Positions 11,761-23,905 are shown, counted from the stretch's first letter. The stretch: DNA of 64,000 nucleotides from Hermatobates lingyangjiaoensis (GCA_026182355.1 JAPFBL010000528.1:107001-171000), one strand, 5' to 3'. Numbers and translations: made by a program. Notes: generated by a model from the sequence alone, not told the origin.

Positions 11761-12563
11761 AAACTTCTGTAATATTTGGAACAGGAAGTGGCAATATAAA
11801 GCAAAGAATTGTTTATGCACCATCTTTGTATTTTATATATAAACCGCTGCAGGGGGATACATGAAATATGGGCAGGTAGTGGAAACAAATTAGAAGATTA
11901 ATTTTAATCAAAGTGATATATTTAAGTGCATTTATATAAGATTTATGACAAGAGAATGTAAAACAAATCGGTTCATTCAACTTCATATAGAAGCCATAAA
12001 TTAAATGCATAATTATATTAGCGGAGACAATCAATCAATCAGACTGTTTCTTCGTCCCGTATTCACTGCCAAATTACTTTCTTTCATAAAACCCGACCTT
12101 TGTTCTGAGATGGTGCCAAGTTATAATTAGACGAGTAAAAGGAGAAAAGGTTCGTGTATTACGTCACAAGCATAAATGCATTGATCAACACGGAAAGAAA
12201 TAGTTAATTACCAATTCCTGTTTAATTCTTCGATATCAGAACTTTTAGTTCATAATTATTTATTGTTGAACTAATTGATTTTAATAGAGCGTCAATATAA
12301 ATTAGATGTTATGTTTAATTATAATTATGTACCGGAAGTTATTTTTGCTTCCGCCTGGCTTCTAGTTTCATAAATCATATTGAGTAACCGGAAACCAATT
12401 TAATTGACTAAATTAAGAAATAAATATCTTAATTAATCAAAAGCTAAACAAGCTGGGTAAATGTTCATTACAATATTTGTGGAGCTGGTTTTAGATTACT
12501 CTTTCTGCTCACAGCTTCATCTAATATTCTCCACTATTATTGTTTAAATATAAATTATAAATA
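11761..12563. other. No feature seen
   Basis: AT-rich, no coding or repeat signal recognised. Confidence 0.5.
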
Positions 12564-13020
12564 TGGAGTGTTCCAGAAAGATTTACACTCATTAAATAAT
12601 AGTAGATCAGGTATTTAGTATTGCTTATTTATTTTTCAATTGGTAAAAGAATTTACAAACATTATTCTATTGTTTTGTTACTGTTTGTTCTCAAAATTCA
12701 TTCCCATTCTTCAAAAATCATTCAACAAGCTCCTTAGTATTAGCTAGCCTTCTCGTTTACTGTTTGCTTTTAATTCAGCGATTAGGTTTCATTTCATAGA
12801 CTTTGTCTTTTAGGTATACCTATAAAAATATGTACAGAGGTTAAAGGTGAGGTGAACGTAGAGGAAGGTGAATATTCAACAAAACCTCTCCGTCCAACCA
12901 ACCTGTTAGGCAAAGTCTCAACCAGAAAGAATTTAACTTCGCGATGATTGTGTGGGGTGCTCCATTCTGCTGAAAACAAAATTCCTCTTTCTAACAATGC
13001 TATGCTTGACATGATAGATT
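12564..13020 (-). pseudogene. IS630/mariner-type transposase relic
   Basis: Minus-strand translation near 12794-13000 reads like the central DDE part of an insect IS630/mariner-type transposase: an FQQDGAPPH-like block (seen as FSAEWSTPHN), then HREVKFFLVETLPNRLVGRRG, then a decayed block where these proteins have RSPDLTPLDFFLWGYLK. Frameshifts and stops follow. At 12564 the plus strand has TGGAGTGTTCCAGAAAG preceded by TA, which resembles the terminal inverted repeat of such elements. The matching far end was not found, so the copy is 5'-truncated or too decayed. Confidence 0.55.
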
Positions 13021-14410
13021 GTTACAGCAAGTTGAAACATAACAGGTGTATATATATTTTTTATATATAATAGTGACGTTACCGTCACTACTGTAAAAGT
13101 GCTAAAAAAATTGTCCAATTTGAAGTGGATTTATTCATTTTTTTTTGCAAATGTTGCCTATGAAGTTCTAATGGAAAAAATCTTAAAGAAAATATTGTTG
13201 ACTTAAATTTTAAATAACCATATACAAGAAATTATGATGCTGTCTCTTGTTTTGATGTTCTCCAAGAGCATTAGTCACTGTATGTTGAGCGTATAAGAAA
13301 TTAACAACAAAGTGTTCAAATAAAAATATTTTAAAAGAAAAGCATTAAATAAACTCAGAGGTTGCAAAGGTAATTACATTGGCAACTCCCCAAAACAAAT
13401 CTATAATCATTTGAACTTTTAAAATACTGTGAAAGTGTGAAATTAGAGTGTCATTAATTTACAATTTATCATTCAAGAATAAGTGCGCAGGTCTTCCTAC
13501 TGATCATGTATCATAATATTCTTTTTTTCAAATTAACAGCTAAAAATGTTTCGTTTTTCCCCAGTTCATTACATTGGTAAAATTAGGAACTGCAAGTCAA
13601 ATTCTACTAATTTGGAAATTGTTGTATTTGGAGATTTAAATTAGAATTTTTATTCTAATATACTTCTAATTGTTATTTGAAATGTAATTTATGATTACAT
13701 TTGTACGAATAATATATAAATTATAACCTATTAATATGAATATACGAGTATATGACTTTTAATTGATGTACTCGTAAATTCGTACAGACACCAATTTTCT
13801 AGAAATTCATAACTGATAAACTCTAAATCAAGTATAACAGAACAGGCACACTAGGATTTTAAACAAAATGCCAGAAAAAATGAATTATAGCTCATTTATT
13901 TTAAAAGTGAGCTATTGTTAAAATATGGAATTTTTAAAATTTTATAAGATAACTAACATACGTGCCCGTCTTTGAAATATCTTTTAAAAAAATTGAGAGA
14001 TGATACGTGGTATTCCAAAATATTGTTATTAATAAAATAGTATAATCTATCAGCACAGTCCGTAAATGTCACTAGTTCTGGAGTTTCTTTTACGTTTTGA
14101 AGCTTTAGATACTGAGTTCAAATTTCGTTTTATCCTAAGCATACTTCTGATTTAATTCGCGTTTAGGTAGGACTTACTTCATTTGAGTAAAAATGTTTTT
14201 ATGAAGACAGTAAATTGTGATAAACGGAAATGAAATTAAAATTATATGATACATAGAATGAAGCATTTCCCTTATTAACTCGATTATATCTTCCATTTTC
14301 TTTGGTTTATGGCATTAAGTCATTTACCAATGAAGCCAGGCAATGTTGAAGGCAACATGAGATTCATCTAACACTTCAAACCCTTTAACGCTATTAAAAC
14401 CAGTTTTTGA
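13021..14410. other. No feature seen
   Basis: AT-rich with no supported gene or repeat. Confidence 0.5.
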
Positions 14411-14452
14411 TAAACACACACAATCACACAAACAAACAAACAAACAAACAAA

Positions 14453-14518
<66 letters not shown>

Positions 14519-14530
14519 TACATACATACA
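14411..14530. repeat. Compound (CAAA)n-(CA)n-(CATA)n microsatellite
   Basis: CAAA tetramers at about 14428-14458 pass into a long CA run to about 14512 and then CATA tetramers to about 14530. The Cys/Val frame on the minus strand is an artefact. Confidence 0.95.
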
Positions 14531-15799
14531 CAGAATTATAAATGCACCAAACTCTCATTGAAGATACTTAAAACATAGAAATACGTCAAATGAAATCACG
14601 TATTATTACTTTAACGCCATTTTTTCTGCATTATCAAAACTGTTAACCTAAATTTTTCTTGAATACTTGTCAATTTTAATGACAATAAACTTACTGATTT
14701 CAATGTTTTGATTATCTTTTATGAGTTTAGGTTCTCATAATATTTTTTTATTATTTTTAAATCAGGTGTGTTGGTGTTTGTTTGCTGTTGAACTGTAGCT
14801 GGGTCTAGTTAGGTGAACCATCAGCGTCAGAAGATAGCATGTGCAGATCATAGTAAAATCGTTAGAAAAAGAACACTCAATGAGAAGAGTAACATTACAA
14901 TTTTTAACTGAAAAGAGGATATTTTATTTTTTTCTTCCTTATTGCTACTTACAATAGCATTAACTAATAAATATAGTTAATCTCATACATAGTCAAGAAA
15001 TGGACATATCTCTACTTACTTGATTGGTATTAGATTCCAATAAACTATATGCTTCCCACATTAGTGTATAAGGTGTGTCTTACCTTATTTTTTAAGTTAT
15101 TCAAAAGACATGCAAGGAACGTCTGCGGCCTATAATTAATTAAGAAAAAGAAACCAAAACTGTTAAATATTTGTTTTAGTCCTGAAAATCAGCAATGCTT
15201 TTGTTATTTTACTTCAAGGTTTGCAAAAGCAATTCACAAAATCTTCTCATCAGAAGAAGTGGCCGTCAATGTTTTCGAATTTCTGTTCAAACATTGAAAA
15301 GTGAAATTTATTGAAAATAAGACAAATAATTTGATTTTTTCAATTATAAAACAAGTTGAATGAATTCTTAACGGATTGGATGAATCAAATTGAAACACCT
15401 ATAATAGATAAATATATATCTGATATAAGGACGTTTGAAATGATGTCCATCCTTTGGTGAACTACAAAACCACTTTTCCTGAACGTTTATGTTATATTAT
15501 AACTGGTAAAAGAAGTTGGGAACTGTTGGCATTTATTTGTGGAGCTTAGTAACAGGGTTTAAAATAAAGGCCATTGAAAACTGGTTCCTGATAGATCAAC
15601 TACTCACCTTGAAGCAAATAAAGTTCTATTTATTCCACTACATTCAAACAGTATCAATAGAATGATCACATTGTTGTTTTAATAAGTTAATTATAAATAG
15701 TAGTTTTATAAACTATAAAATCTTTTTTTTTTTTTGGTTGGTTGAGGGTATGCTGGAAAGCTATAACTTTGATTCCTCGAGCTATTTTATGCCTCCCTT
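14531..15799. other. No feature seen
   Basis: AT-rich; nothing recognised. Confidence 0.5.
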
Positions 15800-16150
15800 A
15801 TTATTCCAAATTGAGAATCCTAAAATTTGCCTAATTCAAGTGTATCTACTACTGTCCGAATATTTACCAAGTACCTGTCCGATGGCTTACTCTCCTTTTT
15901 GAGTACCTACGTACACAGAGATTTTTACTCCCAACGTAGACACAATTAAGGGTGAATATAAATATACATTATATTTATTATGTACCTAGGGGTAAATAAC
16001 CCCTCCAAAAGGACAAGTTTCCTAATTTTTTTCGGTTTCGAAATAAATAATTCGAGTGCGAAAGGGGAAACCGAACCCTGAACTAACAGTGCAGAGGCCA
16101 GCCCGCAAGATACTGTGTTTATCTGGCCATCCCCCCAGATAAACCTTTTC
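15800..16150 (-). mobile_element. Diverged SINE of the same broad group
   Basis: On the minus strand the tail blocks (GGTAC, CTTGAATTAGGC, TTAGGATTCTC) lie at 15800-15900. The probable tRNA-like head lies at 16040-16150 with a B-box-like GGGTTCGGTTTCC. Divergence is high and no target duplication was found. A decayed family D module follows at about 16155 (CTGAAGA with C and GG, then AGGAAATTAGA). Confidence 0.45.
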
Positions 16151-17577
16151 TCTCCTGAAGACGGTTGATACAGGAAATTAGACACTGTATATTATTCTCT
16201 TTTTTTTTCTCGTTTTTTTTTTTTTAAACATTTATACTGAGGTTGCATGTGTATTGTATAACTTACATGCTATATATATCTAATAATGTAATTAGAGATG
16301 TATCTAATGTCTCTAGGATGTATCTCTGATCTACTATAATGATATCTCTAATCATTACCACAGTTTAAGATGTGCTTGTCTTTTGGTTTTTGTTTATAAT
16401 AAATGTTAAATTGACTTAGTTTATTGTACGTCAATTGGTTGTTACTTGTTACATTCACAAGGTATAGAGAACCATGCGTGTGTAATTACAGATGTATAAT
16501 TTAATTTTTCGTTTTGTTCACTTGAATCAAGTTTTCATGAATATTAACCTTGTTAAATCAAAATATTATAATATTATTGCATTACACAAATTAATGTTAC
16601 AAGTAATCAAAAAAAAAAAAAAAATTAATAGGAGAACTAATGAAAAGGAATACCGGTGAAATGTTAAGGCGAAGATAAAAATATCGATTAAGAGAGAAGG
16701 AGACCTGAAGAAGGGTCACTTTCTCTTGGAAAGTTGAGGTCCCTTCACTTTCTACGGTCACCAACAAAACCCCCTCCGCCATTTAAATTTTATCTTCACT
16801 CTCACTTTATTTTCACTTATAAAAAAAAATCTTTTTTTTTTCATTCATTTATGAAATAATGTTAATGGGCGGATTTCTAAAAAAAGATTAAAGTGATTTT
16901 GTTTTTTTGTTATTCCCAAATTCTGTAACCTTTATTGAAAGTTATATGTAAAAAATTTATGCTATTACATGTTAGCAATGATTACATTAAAATATACAAA
17001 GTAATATATGTATGACATGTAGAAAGAAGTATACACATTTACTCATTTATCTTTAGAATATGGAAATTCAGTCTCATATATGTAACAAAAATTCCTGGAT
17101 TCAGATTATGATAGAAGAAAATAAGAAAAATATCTATGGAATAGATTAGTTCTATGGAATGTATTTCAAAAAAGTAGGTTTTGGTCGCATTTTCAAAAAT
17201 AATAGCACCTACAGCGATGATGGGAGTGGGCTTTGTCTAAAGCAAATATTCGTAAAAAAAAAGTAACATATCCATTAATATCTCAGGAGTAGAGTAAAGT
17301 ACCTTATTTTATTAAAAGTAAAATAAAAACCAATTCTAATAGTTAATGTTAAATTTATTGTGTTAGTGGTACATAAAATTCAACTTTTGAATATTAAATT
17401 CAATTCTAATGAATAATTAAAATTCATTATATTATTCAGTTCATATTATAATTCTGGCCATAACGTGGACTAGATGTTTTCTATAGAAATTTATATTTCA
17501 CTTCTAATGTGTTATCTTTTTTTATTAAAAATATGCAACTATTCGTTAGAACAACTTATCAAACAATTAAATGAAAC
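16151..17577. other. AT-rich with one dispersed repeat
   Basis: 16365-16480 is repeated in diverged form at 17770-17880, sharing TTATTGTACGTCAATT and GTTGTTA. A poly-A run (16609-16623) and T-runs occur. No gene is seen. Confidence 0.45.
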
Positions 17578-17720
17578 AACAAAAAAACTCACTTCAATAT
17601 TTCGACTTTGTCAAATTAGCTTTGTTAAATGATTTGCTGTTTCTCAGCCGAAAAGGTTTAATCCTGTTCTTCTATAACTACAATATCGAAGTATTGAAGT
17701 GAATTTTATTGTTGTTTTAT
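17578..17720. repeat. Inverted pair of decayed hammerhead-like modules
   Basis: Minus strand 17600-17619 has CTAATTT (a decayed CTGANGA), hairpin GAC/GTC with loop AAA, and GAAATATTGAAGTGAG. A plus-strand partner at 17680-17715 keeps ATCGAAGTATTGAAGTGA and TTGTTGTTTT. The two face each other as in the clearer palindromes. Confidence 0.5.
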
Positions 17721-19125
17721 TTGTATTCTTTTCTTTGAATTTTCGATTGTTTTTTAATGACACAGTTTGTTGTGATGTGTTTGCCTTTTTGTTTTTGGCT
17801 GGTAATACATATTAGTTTCTTATTGTACGTCAATTAGTTGTTATTTGTACACAAATAGATATACAGTACGTAGTACATTGCAATAGAGTTTTACCTTTCT
17901 TTGTTTTTTTTTGTTTAACATTTATCTGTAGTATTTTGCTTAAAACAGTCCTGTGTAATGCTGACATATTTCTTTTTGCTTTTACATATACAATACATAA
18001 TACACAAAACATCAACAAGGAACTTAAATTTGACTCAGAAAACTTCAAAACGTATAAAACCGTTTAAAAAAATATTCTTTTTGTAATTACCATAATGTAG
18101 TCATAAAAATCAAAGTGTATCATATTACAGGATTTGCTAGGTAAGAACTGCCTTTATTATGGCAGAATGTCAATATACAAACAAATGGCAAACGGTCAAT
18201 TTTACACTGGGTTTTACTGTACTCTATTCTGGGAACAGTATCCTTGCAGAAACATAAATGTCTGGGAATACGAGTATGTTAGTTTAGATATCAAACCTTT
18301 CCTAATCGACTTTAGAAATGCCACTGTGTTTATTTTAGAATGGTATCCTTTTTAAGTCAGTTATCTCACAGATCATTTAATTAACTTATAATTATAACAA
18401 TGAATTATGAGAGAATAATAGCTTGTTATTATTATAATCAATTGCCTATCCTAGAAGTAAATATATTAATGACTTAGTGGTAGGAGTGGGGAGACCATAG
18501 GCCTGGCAGGTAGACCAATAAATGGGCCCTTCCAACCCAGGGTGAGCTTCCGTCTTTTTTAGAAAATAAGACATCCCACGAAAATAAGCCCTAGTTAATT
18601 AAATATAATTCCTTAAAAATTATAGCTATATTGCAAGACATGAGATTCAGACCAATGATTCGGACCAGGAAATTAATTTAGAAGAAAATCAGAACGTTAT
18701 AACAAATTTAATAATTTATTGATATGTTCCAGACGAAGATTACATGACTTAAATTGAATAAATTTAAATTTATGTATATTATTACTAAACAAAAATATGT
18801 ACTTCTACTTATCTACTTGAAGCCATCCTCCCACAATTAAGCCCTAGCACGTCTTTTGTACCTAAAAAGAAAGTAAGACAGTGTTTTATTTTCAGAAAAA
18901 GACGGTAGACCTACCTTAAGGAAAATCTCTCTGACCTATCTATAAAGATCAGGAAATTTTTTTTTCCTGCCTGCAATTTCTTTTAATTTATCCTGCCTAA
19001 TAATAATAACACTGTAGGTATTTAACCTAAGTAAGCTGAATGCGGGGCAGTCAGCCAAAGATTGAATAGAGGTTTGTTTCATCCTCTTCTCCGCACTTTT
19101 GACCAGCTGTGTTGTTTTCAAGACC
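17721..19125. other. No feature seen
   Basis: AT-rich. 18480-18545 is GC-richer without a recognisable identity. Confidence 0.5.
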
Positions 19126-19592
19126 ATATGCTACGTAGGACAGCACTTTGACACACGCATGACATGGAACCCACACACAAGACTGAAACGAACAAAGACC
19201 AACAGACGTTACAAACACCTTAGAAGACTCTTAGACAGAAAATCAAAACTCACACTAACAGACAGACTCCACATATACAACACAATCTTGAAGCCTTCTT
19301 GGGCTTATGCTATAGAACTTTGGGGTTCTGCCAAACCTTCAAATATTCGTCCGATCAAAGCCATCTGATCAAAAATACTTAGAAAACTCTCAAATCTCCC
19401 ATTTTACGTTCCAAACATAATCATTCACCGATATCTTAAAGTCCTCTTCGTTCTCGACTACGCAAAAGACCCCTACAAACTATTCCACAGTAAACTCTCA
19501 ACTCATCCCAACTCACTTCCTCAAAATCTTTCCCTACTAGTAATCCCCATGTTACGCTGTTCAAGGTGGCAGAATAACCATCTCTAACCAAC
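19126..19592 (+). pseudogene. Jockey-type LINE reverse transcriptase C-terminal relic
   Basis: In one frame with a single internal TGA at 19366, the translation follows the end of the Jockey-clade reverse transcriptase and what lies after it. YVGQHFDTRMTWNPH, then a basic NRRYKHLRRLL block, ILKPSWAYAIELWGSAKPSN, then SKILRKLSNLPFYVPN and HRYLKV are all typical blocks in arthropod Jockey elements. The frame ends at a stop after RWQNNHL. No 5' part or poly-A tail remains, so it is a dead internal fragment. It is the clearest protein homology in the window and the main reason to favour an arthropod. Confidence 0.85.
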
Positions 19593-20069
19593 CCTAATTT
19601 TAAGAGAATTTTTCGATGAAGTTTTACGTTACCTCATTGCAATGAAAATGATTACTTCCTTTTAGGCAAATCCTCAGTTCAATGAAATATGGCAAAACTT
19701 TATTAATGTTATAAAGAATTTAATAAAAAAGAAATCTTTTTTTAAATACAAATTATAAAAGTAAGTTGAAATAAGAATAATATTGCATGTGGTTGCTGGT
19801 TAGCTGTGTATTTTATTACTGGCTTGAAGTGATCGTTATTTTTTTTTTTTATTAAAGAAACACCAAAAAAAAAAACTAAAAGACATTCTGTAGTAAACAT
19901 TGGAAAGGTGGGTGAAGGTAAGGTATTGAACAGGTCAGATAACCATCTGGTGCACAGTCCATTTCATTCCAGTTGTGCAAATATGTTTCGAAACGTGACC
20001 AGTAGTTAGCCTTCGCTTTGCCACCAGCCTTTCTATTTCTGTCTGCCTCTTACTCAAAGTCTTCCTGTA

Positions 20070-20072
<3 letters not shown>
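19593..20072. other. No feature seen
   Basis: AT-rich with two short homopolymer runs (about 19840 and 19868). Confidence 0.5.

Positions 20073-20103
<31 letters not shown>
20073..20103. repeat. (TA)n tract
   Basis: Clean TA run abutting the Penelope-like fragment. Confidence 0.95.
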
Positions 20104-20107
<4 letters not shown>

Positions 20108-20236
20108 GGTTGAATTCTTGCCAGTTTCTCTATGAATGATTTTGCGGTATAGCTTTTCGAGTTTTCTGATTTGACACTTCCATTCGTTAGGTACTAAATG
20201 CAATAAATCTCCAAAAGATTTGCTTGTAAAATCCAT
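20104..20236 (-). pseudogene. Penelope-like N-terminal fragment, left arm of palindrome
   Basis: The minus strand from 20236 gives MDFTSKSFGDLLHLVPNEW, then the IRKLEKLYRKIIHRE helix and a one-base frameshift in GKKFN, and stops at the (TA)n tract (20073-20103). It is the inverted partner of 20304-20468. A Met opens the frame where the two arms begin to pair, so this may be the true start of the protein. Confidence 0.55.
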
Positions 20237-20303
20237 TTAATTTAAGGTAAATTAAGGTAAAAATTGAAGGTATTTTTTTTAATTTAAGGTATCTATCAAT
20301 TAA

Positions 20304-20468
20304 ATGGATTTTACAAGCAAATCTTTTGGAGATTTATTGTATTTAGTACCTAACGAATAGAAGTGTCAAATCAGAAAACTCGAGAAGCTATACCGAAAAA
20401 TCATTCATAGAGAAATTGGCAAGAAATTTAACTGTGCATGTATTAATGAAGGTCTGCTACCTAAATAC
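20304..20468 (+). pseudogene. Penelope-like N-terminal fragment, right arm
   Basis: Same protein start as the left arm but with TGG changed to TAG after VPNE. It then reads IRKLEKLYRKIIHRE, GKKFNCACINEGLLPKY, and enters TA-rich sequence. The two arms are about 135 bp each around a spacer of about 65 bp. Family identity is inferred from the pattern of basic-leucine helix, F-N-x-x-C and LPKY. Confidence 0.6.
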
Positions 20469-20525
20469 AATAATATATGTATATATATTTCTTACCTATT
20501 TCCTTTCTTGTGCATTTAATTGGAT

Positions 20526-20576
20526 GGTAAGAAATTTAATTGTGTATGCCTTAATGAAGGTCTGCTCCCTAAATAT
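20526..20576 (+). pseudogene. Second copy of the GKKFN-LLPKY coding block
   Basis: Seventeen codons, GKKFNCVCLNEGLLPKY, repeat the end of the preceding fragment with silent and conservative changes and run into TATATATA at once. That the break point is the same as in the neighbouring copy is notable. Confidence 0.6.
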
Positions 20577-20964
20577 ATATATAAACTGTGAAGTATACCG
20601 ATATGGGACTCAAATGCAGACTTCATTTACACATGAATAACAGATATTAACATTCAAAAACTTGAATATTTTCACAGTCATAGGGATAATAAATTTTTAG
20701 AATTTATGATAAATAAAAATGTTTGAATGAGTTTTGCTTTCAAATTGCTTTCCAAAATACACAATTACTTATTTGAGACAATGTCAATGAATGTCAAAAG
20801 TATTGAATTCACTATTCATGAACATATTCATGGATCTTAAATTGGTGTTTATCCGTGAACTGTCCTTGAGTCTGATTAATCGTTTTTAAGGACTGCTTTA
20901 CCTTCATTTTATGTATTTTTACTTTCTCCAGTTCAATTTGGCAAAAAATAGGAACCAAGTTATT
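20577..20964. other. No feature seen
   Basis: AT-rich. Confidence 0.5.
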
Positions 20965-21036
20965 TTTCTGAGATAAAATGGATAAACAAACTAAAGTCTC
21001 CACACAAATGAAGTTTTATTCAACAACAACAACGCG

Positions 21037-21063
21037 TTTCGAACACTTTGTGTTCATCATCAG
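21037..21063 (-). ncRNA. Hammerhead-like module, intact boxes
   Basis: CTGATGA and GAAA flank a six-pair hairpin, the strongest stem II in the window. ACGCGTT after the GAA can form the two-pair stem III and UU cleavage position used by family A. Bases before CTGATGA do not pair with those after it, so stem I is missing or lies elsewhere. Confidence 0.4.
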
Positions 21064-21170
21064 GAAGACACCAAGGATGTGGTGCTGAAGGGTTGGTCCA
21101 GTGAAAACAACTCTTAAAGTGAGTTGTTTTCACTGGACCAACTCTTCAGCACCACATCCTTGGTGTCTTC

Positions 21171-21197
21171 CTGATGATGAACACAAAGTGTTCGAAA
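21171..21197 (+). ncRNA. Hammerhead-like module, inverted partner
   Basis: Identical in boxes and hairpin to the copy on the other strand of this palindrome. Confidence 0.4.
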
Positions 21198-21310
21198 CGC
21201 GTTGTTGTTGTTGAATAAAACTTCATTTGTGTGGAAACTTTTGTTTATTTATCCATTTTACCTCAGAATGTGTAAATACCATACAATTAAGGATTGCACA
21301 ACTAATGATT

Positions 21311-23817
21311 CAAATTATTTTTGCCAAATGGCAAAAAAGTGCCATACTTTATTATTATTATACTTATTAACCAGCGTTCTTCTACTAACTAAGTTGATTA
21401 GGAAAATTCTTTCAATAAAATGTATCATCTGTTAATTATCAGTGTTTTGTCAACCAAAATATTTCAATTAACTAAATACTTTAATTATATGGCCAATATA
21501 TAATGTAATTTATAAGAAACTTTTAAATAAATGCCTTTCAATAATTTATCAACAATATAAAATAAAATAAAACTTAATTCAACATCCATAAAAGACTACT
21601 ATGTAATGATTGAAATAAATGTTTGTAATACTTTTATTTCTAATGACCATTTTATAAATTCAATTAATATTAATCCAAGCTAGAATGAGAGTCTTTTTTA
21701 TTTCACCACATGACATTTTATCTAATTAATGTTCAAGCTATAAAAAACGCAAGGTTTATACCTGTTCTCCTCTCTGTAGTTTATATTAGGACTTCACTTT
21801 ATGTCAATTACTTTTTTAATAACGTCTTTAGTAAAACAAAGGTTTTTAATTTCCTGTTTTTTTTTTAAATATTTTTATCTTATATTTGTGTTTGTTTTTC
21901 GCTTTAATGAAATTTTTTTGTATTGGTCTTCGAAATATTATCCCAGAGTTTAGAGATTGTTAATGCTTAGAATACGACATACCAGTATAAAAAAAATCGT
22001 TATGAGATAAATAGTTATGAATAAATTAAATTATATTAACACTGATGAATAACTAACAGAATCAGTTCTATTTTATACAAAATACAATTATTGTTAGTAA
22101 CTTACAGATTGTTAGTCGTAATTAAAGCTCATAATTTCTGCTTTCTCGACTGGAGTAGACTGAGACATTTCATTGTGTTATTCTATTCTACGGATCTTCC
22201 GCATTCAATATCCGATTCAATAAGCAGTTACAAGATTAAATATAAGTAACCTTTTTTTATGCTATATCATAGATGTTATTTACCTAGGGAATAATGATTA
22301 TTTTCCGAGTGTTTTCGTTGATTTCTTTGGCAACGCCGAAGTAATCAAGGTCAATAAATCCCGAGGCGTAATCAAGGGATTTAGGAATTTTAAATCCCTG
22401 GCGAGGCCGAGGGAGATAAACATGCGAAAGAATAACAGCACATTCTCTAGGCGCATACCAGATTTTATCTCCATAAAAGCTTCTATAATAATAATAATTT
22501 ATTAAGGTCTAATTAATATAAAAACAATTAATAATAATAATTCTCAATAATCTAAAATAAAGGTTTAAGAAAGCTAAAAAAAATATGTAAACAAAACAAA
22601 GGAGAATTAGCGATATAGCTGGGAATTAAAAATCAGGCCTGCCACCCTAACTCTTCCCGATCTCAATTCACTTCATATTTAAAAATCGATATCTACAAAA
22701 TAATTAGGTTGGACAACCTGGATTACATCTCAGTGTTTTCATTATTTTTCTTAGTAATGGGAATAAATATCTTATATTTCTAAAAACTAGACGTAAAAAG
22801 TTACTTTTCGTTCGTTTTGGACATAAACAATATATTTATTTTAACATTTAACAGTTTTCTGTTTTTGTTATCTTTGACTGATGTTCCTATATCATTTTGA
22901 ATCTTTATCATAATGCCCGTTTAAACATGTCTTTTGTAGGGTGATTAGATTATTATAATAGTCTTGTGACATATTTTATGTTTAAATATGTCTAAACGCC
23001 TCTGTTATTGTCAGTGTTATAAATTTATCTTGTTTGTTTAGTAAGTCTATCGCGTTGTCTATCTTGTCAAGCCCCTGATTGACACTAACTTAAAATATAT
23101 GATTGACAGAATCGTGATTAGTTTTATTGTGTTTTAAAGCTCTTTTGTGTTTTTTACTTCTCTTTATTCCAAATGCATTATTGGCTGCAATCTTGGAATT
23201 GTACCCTGCGTTTTCAACTTTGATTAAATTAAATGTTTCTATTCCCAATATTAACAATTCACATGCATTGAATTAAATTATTTCAAAGCAGTTTAAATCT
23301 CAGATTTTCTTTTATTAATAGATAAATCTGTTTATTTCTGGCTTTTCTATTGTAAATTAGGAACAAAAATGTTTATAGGTGATATCCTAGCAGGTTTTTT
23401 CACGGTTGGTACTATTTTTAATTATTAATGTCTAATTAATAATTCTTTTATTTATTGTTCTTTTCTTAAATCGTTTGTAAAATACTATTTTGTTTTGTTT
23501 TCAGCTCTTTATTGTAATCTATAGCAAATGAAGAAACTTCTAGTATCTATCACAATATACCTAAATATAGATATTTATATATAGATATAGCTGTAGACAA
23601 ATATTTACTTACTATAACATCGGAAAGATGATCCAAACTGGATTATACAGAATACAATTTCAAAATCGAAGAAGAGCAACACATAGAGTAAAGAAAATAC
23701 CTATTCAATAAGCAGTTACAACATTAAATAAGCGTTTTTTTTTACTATTTAAAGAATTATATTTATTTAACTTTTATTTATCGTCCACACGTGCTTGGGC
23801 TCCCTCTCTCTTTGTTC
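21311..23817. other. AT-rich; hairpin-bearing GC patch at 22325-22460
   Basis: Within 22325-22460 the plus strand has AGGGATTT and AAATCCCT facing each other across nine bases (about 22375-22399), and GTAATCAAGG occurs twice. The patch is much GC-richer than its surroundings. A 35 bp block (TTCAATAAGCAGTTACAA) at 22213 recurs at 23703. No gene is seen. Confidence 0.4.
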
Positions 23818-23905
23818 CTGATGACGAATAGACCGAAAATTAGAGTTGTTAAGTGTGTTTATTTACTTTGTGTATTAGTCTTCTTTGGTTTGAACTCGAC
23901 AAATA
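23818..23905 (+). mobile_element. Family D hammerhead-like module and tail
   Basis: At 23818-23838 the CTGATGA and GAAA boxes are intact but the hairpin is lost. GAAAATTAGAG after it matches the better copy at 52606. A TA-rich stretch lies at about 23907. Confidence 0.45.

Larger units (their letters stand above)
20965..21268. mobile_element. 300 bp palindrome with two hammerhead-like modules
   Basis: Arms of about 149 bp (20965-21113 and 21121-21268) around a 7-base centre. Each arm carries an intact module: minus 21037-21063 and plus 21171-21197, with CTGATGA, one T, hairpin GAACAC/GTGTTC with loop AAA, and GAAACGCG. The tail (ending CCTCAGAATG and continuing GTAAATACCA to about 21310) recurs alone at 30396-30475. 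Related pieces are at 46394-46640 and 53273-53400. Unlike most modules here, no (TA)n tract borders it. Confidence 0.75.

Noticed and set aside
14324..14527. Cys/Val-rich frame
   Set aside because: Translation of the CA microsatellite.
15240..15290. CTTCTGATGAGAAG on the minus strand
   Set aside because: No hairpin-GAAA follows the box in the needed order.
16712..16750. Possible further hammerhead-like module (CTGAAGA, then TTGGAAAG)
   Set aside because: The hairpin is poor and there is no (TA)n or family tail nearby.
19099..19368. Functional reverse transcriptase gene
   Set aside because: An internal stop and loss of all upstream domains show a dead Jockey fragment.
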